In this document: positions 51,358-61,300 of the stretch, one piece after another
How the letters are laid out: every line of letters begins with the position of its first letter
Position numbering within the stretch: the first letter of the stretch is position 1
Origin: Climacteris rufus
Taxonomy: Eukaryota > Chordata > Aves > Passeriformes > Climacteridae
Length of the DNA stretch: 64,000 nucleotides
Assembly: GCA_013398175.1 (NCBI GenBank)
Contig: VZRZ01006181.1
Span: 2,379,641 to 2,443,640 of the forward strand
Direction of reading: 5' to 3'
Notes under the pieces: model-generated
What the model saw: the letters and a program-made list of their open reading frames with translations, nothing else
Told to the model about the DNA's origin: nothing
Databases searched by the model: none
Program-made: the position numbers and the translations under genes

Positions 51358-51369
51358 CTCCTAGGGGGC
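51358..51369 (+). promoter_or_regulatory. Weak CTCF-like motif
   Basis: CTCCTAGGGGGC matches the CTCF core at 10 of 12 positions, with mismatches at positions 2 and 3. It lies about 250 bases beyond the GAP43 3' end. Treat as a candidate only. Confidence 0.25.
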
Positions 51370-51628
51370 CGCTTATTATGTTCTTTCCTAAAACTGATTT
51401 TGCTACTTTCATCATTTATGTTCGTCAGTGCTACCATCTCACTCAAAATCCAAACCTACTCCCCTTAAAAATCCCCTCAGCAGTGCCAGGGAGAGCAGTC
51501 AGTCACTGACTGGTGGCCAAGGAGCACAGCTGGGCCACGCAAGAAGAGGCCCACCAAAGACCACAGGCCAGCAGGATGTACGGCAGCATAGAAATGCGAC
51601 ACGGTGGTATTAATGATAATTATTCTCA

Positions 51629-51634
51629 TTTATT
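51629..51634 (-). terminator. GAP43: GAP43 poly(A) signal
   Basis: TTTATT on the + strand is AATAAA on the - strand, in an AT-rich context about 670 bases after the stop codon. It is the only canonical hexamer I noted at a suitable distance. Confidence 0.7.
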
Positions 51635-51920
51635 ATAATTATTGTTCAGTTTGAAAAAGGAGCCTGGAGCCAAGCATTACGCTAATTGGCACATTTTTCA
51701 GTTGTTGTTTTAGTTCTGAAAACAAACTGGGGTTTAGTATTCTTTTTTGTTCATTTGTTTGTTGTGTTTGGTCTTTTTGTTTGTTTGTTTTTTCTTTCGT
51801 TCATTCCATCACATTGAAAAAGGAAGAAAAGAACTTTTTTTTTTCCCCTCTTTTGTTTTAACTCACTCAGTAAGTCTGGACTCCTCGGATGAACGTAACA
51901 TTGCACACACACACATTTGG

Positions 51921-51954
51921 AGAAGAGAGAGAGGAGAGAGAGAGAGAGAGAGAG
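51921..51954. repeat. GAP43: (GA)n / (CU)n tract in the GAP43 3' UTR
   Basis: Continuous GA units on the + strand, giving a CU-repeat in GAP43 mRNA next to a GU-repeat copied from the CACACA at 51903-51914. This corresponds in character to the pyrimidine-rich regulatory sequence known in the rodent GAP43 3' UTR. Confidence 0.85.
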
Positions 51955-52261
51955 CGCTCGCAGTGGGCAGACAGACACACGCACGCGCCAGGTCAAAGAA
52001 CTCTGATACAGTGCAAGAATTTTCCCAAAATGATTGGATCATCATTACCAAAAACTTGCCATAACAACACCAAGAAACAAAGAAATGTTTAAGCCACACT
52101 GTTTGACTGGGATTTTTCCTGCTTTTTTTTTTTTCTTTAAATGTTTGCCACACAGAGAGAAAAAGGGTTTAAGTGGTAATGGGAGAGGGACAGACAGGCT
52201 CACAGATGTGAGCAGGAAGGGGGGAGATCGAGATTGGGGTGGGAAGGAAGGATAGAGGATA

Positions 52262-52279
52262 GGGGGAGGGAGGGAGGGG
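52262..52279 (+). other. G-quadruplex motif on the GAP43 template strand
   Basis: GGGGGAGGGAGGGAGGGG has four G runs with single-base loops, which is a very stable quadruplex pattern. It starts about 25 bases after the GAP43 stop codon, on the strand that is the template for GAP43. In mRNA it becomes a CCCUCCC element, the kind bound by poly(C)-binding proteins. Confidence 0.7.
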
Positions 52280-52303
52280 CAATGGGGAGTCATTTCTTAA
52301 TGT

Positions 52304-52392
52304 TCAGGCATTTTCTTGGTCCGCCTTGCTCTCTTCTTCTTTCACCTCTTCCTGCTGGGCACTTTCAGTAGGTTTGGTTTCTTCTACAGCAT
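52304..52392 (-). CDS. GAP43: GAP43 (neuromodulin) terminal coding exon
   Basis: GAP43 is a palmitoylated phosphoprotein of growth cones and presynaptic membranes that binds calmodulin and promotes axon growth. On the - strand an acceptor (TTTCCCCTCTAG, pyrimidine-rich upstream) opens an exon whose first two bases, AT, complete a split codon (Asp if the previous exon ends in G). It then encodes 28 residues, starting AVEETKPTES and ending ESKADQENA, with TGA at 52304-52306. This acidic, Glu-rich tail is the well-known GAP43 C-terminus (mammals end ADQEHA) and its length matches the third exon of the three-exon gene. Exon 1 (membrane-targeting Cys pair) and exon 2 (IQ motif with the PKC serine) are not in the window. 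The ORF upstream of the acceptor is intronic. Identity is very secure. Confidence 0.97.
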
Positions 52393-55300
52393 CTAGAGGG
52401 GAAACAGATGGTCCAGGGTTAGTCAGCCATGATCTAGAGCATCCTGCATGTGCACACAGCCTGATGCACTGCATGGCTTCAGGCTTCTCTCTCCCCAAAG
52501 TGACCCAGGTCTCAAAGTCCCTGGAATTTCAGCAGTGTGGAAAGAACATGCCAAGGTTCAGCCCAGCAGGCAAGTGTGTAGCTCTCACAAAACACCTTCA
52601 GCCAGAAAGCATGCGGCACTGGAAGGAGCTGCCTTGCTTGCTGCTGATGTGCCAGACAACCACCATTCATTTCATTAGGGGCATTGATTATCTTGGCTTA
52701 TCAACTAGACCACACACCCTTTTACAGAATCCACTGACTGTGCCAACCACTCTTGAATCATTGTCCCCCTACTATAGATATGGATACTCCCCACCAAAAG
52801 TTACAGAGGTCACAAAGAAAAAACCTATACACACCTGAAGCCTGCAGGACCCACAGAGAAAATTTTTATAACCTGTGACTCAGACTTCTCTCACACTGAA
52901 CAGAGATCTAGAGAAATGTCTCTTGCCTTCAAGAATGGGAGCCTTCATCCAGAGGCTGCCATGTCTATCCAATTTTCTGGGCTCTCCTTTCAAAAGCAAA
53001 GGTGCCCTGGGGGGAAGCAGTAAGTATAAATGGAGGCTGGGTCTGCCTGTCAGCCAGACACCTTGTTCTGGCACACCATTCACATGAGAAGTTAAAACTT
53101 ATGTTAGGAGCAATTCCACAATGAACTAGACAGAAGATCAGAACCCAGAAGAAGGCAGAGGCAGTCAGGAGAAACAAGGCAAACAAAAGGAGTGCCCCTG
53201 AAGTTGGAGTGTTCTCAGTTCATCTAGCCCATGTCTCCTTCATTGCAGCAGGATGGATTTAATTGTCTCTGAGTTTCTACTGACCAGTTCCCATTATCTT
53301 TAGACCAGAGTATACTAATATGTTCCCAGGCCTCTTTTAGAAACAGTCTATGCACTGTGTGGATTGCTTTTTATAGAACAAGCCCTGGGTGGTTGACCCA
53401 GGGCTGCCAGGCTGTAAGATACAATAACGCACAAGGGTCTTAGTGCACTGCAGTGTCTGCTCTGCTCCTCTGCCACCTCTCCTTTTCCTCACTCCCACTC
53501 CCACACACACACAGCCCATACAGAGGTCAAGCAGGCAGCATCACTCCAGACTTGGGTTAAAGAACAGGAAAAAGAAACACCTAGGATGAAAAATGGGAAA
53601 GAAACAAGTGCTGAAGGGCTGGGTGGTGTGGGACAGACCACTTATCATTGGTATGACACATACCTCAATGATGGTACTTGTCATAACTCTGCAGCATCAC
53701 TACAGTGGTCATTCAAAGAGGGCTGTGGGGTCCCTGCGCAGTTTCTGGCTTCTCTGGTGGGCTATCAGATTACATTGTACCAGTACATAAAGTGGGCCAA
53801 GGACAGCTCCCTGGGCCCAAGGTCAGCTGGCACCACACAGCTTATGTCCATGTGGCTAAACATTCTTATTGTCCAGTGCAGGGTGGCTGTGTCTGGGTCC
53901 TGTCTGCAGCAAAGCTACTTGGTGTACACAAAAATCACACCATGGCCTGTGCTGTCAGCCTAACAATGCTGATGTTCACTTGACAATGTTTCGTTTGTGA
54001 GGATTAGCATCCTCATACCCATGTTTAGCTTCAGTGAGAATGCTAATTGGGATATGTAACCTTCCTACCCGACACCATTCATGCATTTTGGCCTGATCCA
54101 TTTGATGCCATCAGATGGCAGACTTGGATTTGTTTCTAATACTGGCAGTAAGTGATACATTCCTGCTTCCCTCTCCCCCTCAGCTCTTTTGCCTAGGTTT
54201 TAAATATGTTCCTAGGCACCACTTCCTTATGAATCACTTTTGACATGTGTGTAACTTCCCATTCTGAATCATCTTCATTAAAGTCTCTGCTTCTGAACCT
54301 TCAAATACTTTTTTATCTTAGTAAATCTTGACTGCTGATTTTTCAAAAGGAAAACATTCTGTGGGAACATCCCCATGGCCTGATCCACTGCACTTACAAA
54401 CTCCCTGTCAGCAAAAACATCTCTGGACTTTCCTTCCCTTGATACTGAACAGCTAAGCAGGATGCTATTCAAGGACTCCATCTATACCTGGTACAGCCAC
54501 CACCAAAGATCAGAGACAAAATAGGCTACTGATTAAAATAGGATGCAAGTGTATCATTGTGAGGCAAAGCTTGGCCAACTTTTATAATTTTCCTGAATGA
54601 CTTGATCACTGGGAGGGAGTGGAGTCCCTTTAATGCTGATCTTCAAGGCATTCATAGCAAGAGACATGTTGAATTAGAAAGCTGAGAGTAGAATCCCAGT
54701 GTGAAACCATCTACCCTATATTTGAGCTAAAAAAGTATTGTTAGCCAGCAGTAAAGTCTGATTTCTTACGAGGTTCTGACAGATCCTAGTAAGGCAGAAT
54801 TTCTGGGGTTGTTTTCCTCATGTAAATGCAAGATGAGTGAAAGAGCAACAAAGACAGGTAACGTGGCTTTAGGAACACAAGTCCTGACACTGTATTTAAT
54901 TGTGTTTAAAACTTTGTGTGTCTTCCTATGAAAATATGCACAGGTTTTAGCTGGCAGTCCCACAGCCCCCTCAGGACAGCACAACGGATGGGCCTGTAAC
55001 ACAGCAAGCACAGGGACAGACAGGCACTGGGGCTCCTGCACACCTGCTGGGGCACTGACTCACACAGATGCCCTGTTACAACAGCAGCTGGAAGTGGGGT
55101 CCAGCTCCTCCTGTGGTGGGCTCTTGACAGCAGTCCTGGAGGGATGGGCAGGAAATCTGGCCTCACTCAAAGTGGTGGAGATGGTAACCTCAGTGATGTG
55201 AGGTAGCTCACGGTGTTTCCATGCTGTCCTTGCTCTTAGGGTAAGCAGGCAGGTTGAAACACAATTTTCTGCCATGTTTTATTCCCTGTTAGCTCACCAC

Positions 55301-58300
55301 TGTGGCAAATCTAATTTCCAGGGAGTGCCCATGGCGCCTAGAGATGCCTGGCTGGCAGAAGAACTGCACAAAGGTGCCTCACAGTCCCCATTAATGTTCT
55401 CTGGGGAGCAAATAGTGGCAGGCTGATGACTCTCTGCTGAAGCAGCTCAGAGACTGCACTGATTTCTGCCATGGATGAAATAGCCGGGACTGACTCTGAG
55501 GTCATGGAGCAGCAGAAACCGTTTAAAGTCACTTCACCACATATTCAAGTCAACAGAGAGGAATCATACAAACCAAATGCTGGACTGTGCATATACCAAG
55601 TATAAACAAGAAGTCTAGCTTTTTGAATACCATCACACAAAATTCACAAAACTCACTCTTCCTCTTTTTTCTTTCATGGTGTTGAAGCAGTAAGGGGAAA
55701 TACTCTGTGTACTGCTATACCCGGCTAAGCTGTGTCTTATTTCCTCACATATTTAGCATCATTTCACTGATCTTTGGGATGAGGGAAAAGAAGCAACCTG
55801 GTGTTATTATGTAGTAATGAACTTAAGCAAGAAGCAATATCATGAAAGATAAAAAATTCAGCACAAAAAAAAAATCAAGCTGTGTCACTGCTAAACCACA
55901 GCAGTAAAAAGAAGATTTGCTCTGTGCAATGGGAGCAATGCATCACAAGCCCACTGACATCAGGGCCAGTTAATAGCAGTTTCTGATTCATGAGGAGAGG
56001 TGAGACAGTTTATCTGACTCACCAGTTTGTTTGATGCAGACTATTTCTGCAGTGTGTTCTCTGGGGTTTTCTCCAGCTTTGCTTTCAGTGTCCCAGCAAA
56101 GGAGGGCAAGGTATCCCCAGGGACATTAGTAGATAGCTCTCTTGGGGATTCCATGCATCAGAGAGGATATTTCTTACATTGCTTTTTACCCAATACTAGT
56201 CTTGATTTTACACTTTTTTGAACTCTGGGCTGTCACATCTGTGGGTTTGTAGTAGGCAGATACCATTATACAGACAGAACTGCACAGCTTTGGCACTTTA
56301 CATTCACTTTATACTTTGTTGCAAAGGTGACAAAAAAGCAGGTGAGAATTCAGGACATCCCCTGCCTGAGGAACAAAAGCATTTCATCCTGTGTGGCCAA
56401 ATTTCCACTTGTCTAAAGCTGCCTCCGTTCTAAACATGCCAGCACTGTGAGATCTCCTCCTGCAAGATCAGACTCCCCTGTTTCCACCTGCAAGGGATGG
56501 AAGAAGCAGTAGGCAGTGAGCTGTTTTTTCAGGTGGGCCTGGACTGGCCAGCATCAATGTGCATGTGGTGACATCATGAAATGAGAAAGCTGAAGTCAGA
56601 GTGGATGGACATCTTACCTAACTCCAGACATCTACAGAGAGACATCTTCCGCTGATCTTTTCACCCTCTCCATCCTTTCTGATTAGTGGAAATAAATATG
56701 ACGTTTCTAAAATTATTAACCTGTCTTATTTAGATGCCTAGTTTAGGATAAGTTGCAGTGTGGGAACACCTACAATTCTATGAAGCCAAGATGGAGACAT
56801 TTATGTTTGTTCTAGAGCATTCCAGCCACAGAGGAAAAAGGAAGACCCAAACTCACAAAATGAGAGTGGAGAAAAGAGAAAAAAGAGAACAGGAGGGGAG
56901 GCTGAGCTGTCATATAAAGCAAAAAAAAAGCTTGAGGAGGACCCAAAACCAAATCCAGTCCTGAAGGAAAAAGCAAGAACAGGTCAGAAAGCTAAAAAAC
57001 CCACCCCAAACCAACAACAAAGCCCACCTAGTTTGTGCTTGCAATCATCATCCTTAGAGTTGTTATAATGCACACCGGTCATCACTTCCACCGTTCATGG
57101 TTATTCCAGTCCTGTGGTCTCACCCCTCTAGACACACCTTGGAGATTTTAATTTGCTTTTTTTGTTTCAGTCTTTGAAAATCTGTGCTGCAGTCCTGATC
57201 ATTCTATAGCCTAGGATAATATTACCAAAGAGACAGGCATCTGTGAGCTGAGCTGCCAGCAATCTCACTTCCATTTAGCACAGTTGGTGCAGTCAAGTTG
57301 AGAAACCTTTTGGGCAGCCCCAGATAAACCTTAAGCTGTGACTGCAGAATTGTTTAAGGGGTGGAGCTGCATGGTAGGAGAGGCTGATGTGCGTTTGCTT
57401 CCCAGCTGAAGGGTCTGTGTCAGAGAGATGTTGCATAACTACAGCTCCAACTGGCACCTGCTGGGGAACAGCCTTGCCCCTGGAAGAGTGGCAATATGGA
57501 AGTGAGCTATAGATCCTTGCTGCTATAGGGTCTTAGAGAGCTCCTGCTCCTCAGCACTCCATTTATTTCCTGGAAAGGGTGAGAGTCATGTCTGTGAGCC
57601 TGCTGGGGAGCAAACGCCTGGAACATATGCAGCTCTGGTTGCTGTGAAGCTGAAGCAGGCACGCAAGCAGCAGTTTTGCTGGATGGTGGCACTTCCAGCT
57701 GCCTTTGCCTACGCTGTGCTCTAATGGATGAGCGTGCAGGCTCCTCTCCAAGTCTCTCCACTGCCCTACATTAGTGAAATTAGGTTGAGTGGATTTCCGG
57801 GTAAAACACTGTCTCTTGGGACCTGCCCAGCTCCTGTCTGACTTGCCAAGATTAATTAAATCAGAGCAGACATCAGCTTATGACCACAGTAGCAGCAACC
57901 TCTCTGATGATCATTTCTTTTGTGGCTGGTGGCTTGGGTTTTGTTTTCCTTTTTGTCTTTGTTCCACTGCAGATCTTTAAATTACCACAACCAATGCCAA
58001 GAGAAGAGAAATTGCACAACACTCTGGGATTCTAATACAGATATAGAGATTTTGCTTTTGCTGCTTTCTCACTGTTTGCATAATTATTGCTGATACTGAT
58101 TGTGTAGCTAGAACTCTCCTGTGCATTCATGCTGAAGTACTGCCCAGATCTACTCAGACGCTGCTCTCTCTCTAGCGTTTGTCATGCTTCCTCCTTTCTC
58201 TGTCCTTTGCCAGCTACAGCTTGGGCAGAGATGGAACTGAAAACCTGTTCCTTATCCGGTCCCCACTTTGCTCCCAAATATTAATCTGGGTTTTCCTGTC

Positions 58301-61300
58301 CTGTTATAAGCAGATCCCTTATGACCTAGAGATGATTCTGCTTAGAAACTTTTTTATTTTGGAGGGTAAGGAGCACTGGAAAGCCTCATTTAAAATCCCT
58401 GCCCTGAGCCTCTCCTAGTTTTAATGACATTTGGATCCAGATTTGGATCCAGGCTTCACAGCTTGATTCATCTGTCCCGATCCATCTGTCCTTCTAGCCA
58501 GCCAGAAGTCTATTCCAGGCAGACGATGGTAGGTCTGAGGCTGCTGAAACAAGACACACTTAAGTTCAGAGCTGTTGCTTACACAGTGCTCTCTCTGATC
58601 CATGTTAGCCCATTGCAGTCAGCTCTCTGATGTGTCATATGCAGAGCTAAAATCCTATACCCTCCCAACTTGCCGCTTCTGAAAACTGGTAGACTTATGT
58701 TGCCCCAGCAAAACACTGAGAAATTAAGGAATTGAGCATTTTAGGTGAGTGGCTGTGTCTGCTCCAGGGGTATTGACTTGTATGATTTCTGCCAAACCCC
58801 TGGTAAATCCCTCACAGACCCAGGGTACTGGTTCCTGTGAGCCCTGGGGGTCCCGGTGAGCATGTGGGAAGTTGCCCAGTAATTCCTGGAAGAAAGGAGG
58901 CAAAGTAAAACCAAAAAGGTTAATATGGCCCAAAAACATGGTAGCTTGGACCTCCTATTCCTGGACCACCTCATCTTTTTTCAGGACTATGTAAGAATGG
59001 CTCAGTTGCTTCAGCAATAAGAAAAAAACAACAACTTCTGCAAGTCCCATGGCTGATAACTTCAGTCCAAGCTTGGACAGCTGCCTCTTTATCTGATCTT
59101 GCTAAATTCTCAGAGGACAGCCAGCCCCAATTCTGGCGCCCCAGCTGCCTTTGCACTTTGTCAGGCTGGAGAGCCAGTGGCTTAGGAATTTCCTCTCTCT
59201 CTTATCCCACCCCATGCCTTTCTTTCTCCAGCTCCACCATGGAAATCCAAGCCTGCGTTGGCATCCATGGGTGCAGTAGATGGAAAGGGAGGGAGTGGTG
59301 GGAGAGATGCTTAGGGTGGGGAGGGGGTGTCGAGGGGAGTCAGGCTCACAGCTCCATTGCAAAGCATCTCTCACAGTGTCTAGACACCAGCTGCTGGGTT
59401 GCCACGGAAACTCCCCAACTTTGGCTGACAGGAGGGAGCAGTGAGTTCTCTAGAGAAATGGGAGTGATGGAGGAAGAGGGTGGGGAGAGAAAAGGGAGGA
59501 TGTTCCTTGTGAATGTGAGTCGTTAACCCTGTTACTGCTACATTTGCAAATACTCTTCCGTCCTGGAGAACATGAAAGAAGTGGCTCTCCTTCTTTCTTC
59601 CACTGCCTTTTCTTTCCCACATCCATGGATGCAGACAGGCCTGGAGACTGAGAAAAATGACATGCCTACTGCTGACTGTTCATTTATTGCTGCCTATTAC
59701 CAGCACTTTTGTCCCAGACTTCCTGCGTACTGTACCTGTAACAGGGCAATTTCAATCCAGCTAGAACTGGAAGGAGCCTACCAGAGTGGTTAGGTTTTCA
59801 GAGAGCAAGATCTCTTTTAACAATGCCAGTCCCTTGGCCACTGCCACAGCTACAAGCAAAGGCAGCTCCAGGGAGGACAGGGTGCTCCCAGCTGGCAGCA
59901 GTGTGATCTGTCACGGTGCATCAGTGGGTTTGCTTTGTTGCACCAGAAAGTGGTGGGCAAGAGGGAGGCTGTGTAGTACAGTGGCCAAGGGCAAGGTAAA
60001 AAAGCTCTTTCAAGATGAGAGTGCCTTGGAGGCAAATGTTTTACACTGGCATTGAGTTACCAAACAGCATCAAAGGTGCTGTGACCTCAAAGGTGCTGTG
60101 ACCTCAACAGACCCCTACCAAGGTTGCATGGTCTTCTCAGCCAGGGAACTTGAAAAGGAGAAATGGGAAGTGACTTGTGCAGAGTCTCCCCAACTATCAG
60201 CTGGGATCAGAGCTGATCTGATGTCACTTGCTCAGCTGTCCTGATGAACCAGAAAGGCTCCCTCCAGGAGTGGTTCCAAGCTACCAGCCCCTCTATCTTC
60301 TGCGTTCATGACTTCACCTGAGGAAAACCTTAGAAGAAACTACCCATAAGTTGTTCTTTATTCTTCTCCTCCCCTGTCCCTGTTGATAGGTCCTGCAAAC
60401 CAGAAAGAGTACTTTTAAATTCCTTAAATACCTTATTATTCAAACAGCTTGAATATAGAGGTTTTAACTTCTTTCCAGCTGTGCAAAACAACAGTTGACA
60501 GCTGCTTTTGGCGTATGTGTTGGAAAACAGGATGTCCCCATCTTGTGCAATAGCATTCTTTCGTGTCACACATCTTTTCTCCCTTGCTTGTTTAAGTTCT
60601 GGAGGATGGTTTAGAAGTAGAGGGCATGTGAGGGGACAGAAGAACAAGGTCTTTAAAAGACACATGCATTTATTCTTTAGCCTCTTGAGAGCAACTGCCC
60701 TGTGAGATTATAGGGGAGAAATCAGAGGAAAGAAATAGAAAGACCCTGAATAGATATAGGCCAATTGAACATTATTGAAGTGACAGATAGTGATTATGCT
60801 ACAGCCAGGACATTCCTAGCAAAGTAATTAATTCAGGGAATGAAGCTTACAGCACTTTGGGGATGGAGGTTTGGATTTGGAGAGGCCAAGCAGATGCACA
60901 GAGAATAGCACAGCAAGTGACAGAAGTTTGACAGACAGATCAGGTCCTCAGAGGTCTGCCCATCTCACAGCTCTGCTGAGCAGCTTGGCAATGGTGGTAG
61001 GATCAGTAGGGGGATAAAAATGAACCTGAAACCGTGGCAGACTGCTGGCATTCACGCACTGCTGATCCTGAAATAAAGAGGGTTAAGAAGAGGGAGGAAA
61101 CGTGCAGAGTGACAGAGCCTTTGGGTTCTCCATCTACAGCTCCCACCTCCTCACACAGGACTGGCTGTGAGGCTGCTCTCCTCCCTTTCCCCGGCAAAAC
61201 TAGCTAGGGAAAAGAAACTAAAGGAAGAAATCTTCTGTAATTGCAGCAAAATGGTCTAGAAATTCCTTCAGTACATCCAGAATTAATGTGCTGCTCCTCC

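Larger units (their letters stand above)
28041..51609. other. Intergenic region between convergent LSAMP and GAP43
   Basis: About 23.6 kb without a recognised gene. Contents are CR1 pieces (about 30702-31863, 41357-41463, 45735-45885), a coding-like but unidentified GC-rich stretch (32440-33830), a 50-base A tract (39778-39827), a C-run hairpin (47477-47510), a degenerate pyrimidine tract (49971-50290) and a CTCF-like site near 51358. The remainder is unique DNA with short ORFs lacking recognisable domains. I see nothing else I can support. Confidence 0.7.
51610..52303 (-). other. GAP43: GAP43 3' UTR
   Basis: This runs from the GAP43 stop codon to about 20 bases past the AATAAA on the - strand, about 690 bases, similar to mammalian GAP43 3' UTRs. 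In mRNA sense it holds, in order: a C/U-rich block (copy of 52200-52280), an A run, U-rich segments around CAAGTTTTTGG, a (CU)n tract (51921-51954), GU repeats, and an A-rich/AACAAA-rich distal part. In rodents the GAP43 3' UTR is known to control mRNA stability through the neuronal ELAV protein HuD and through pyrimidine-tract binding proteins. The matching U-rich and CU-rich composition suggests the same control here; binding is inferred. The cleavage position is approximate. Confidence 0.8.

Noticed and set aside
52393..52498. Extension of the GAP43 reading frame upstream of its acceptor
   Set aside because: It is intronic: a clear acceptor lies at 52393-52394 and the upstream residues do not resemble GAP43.
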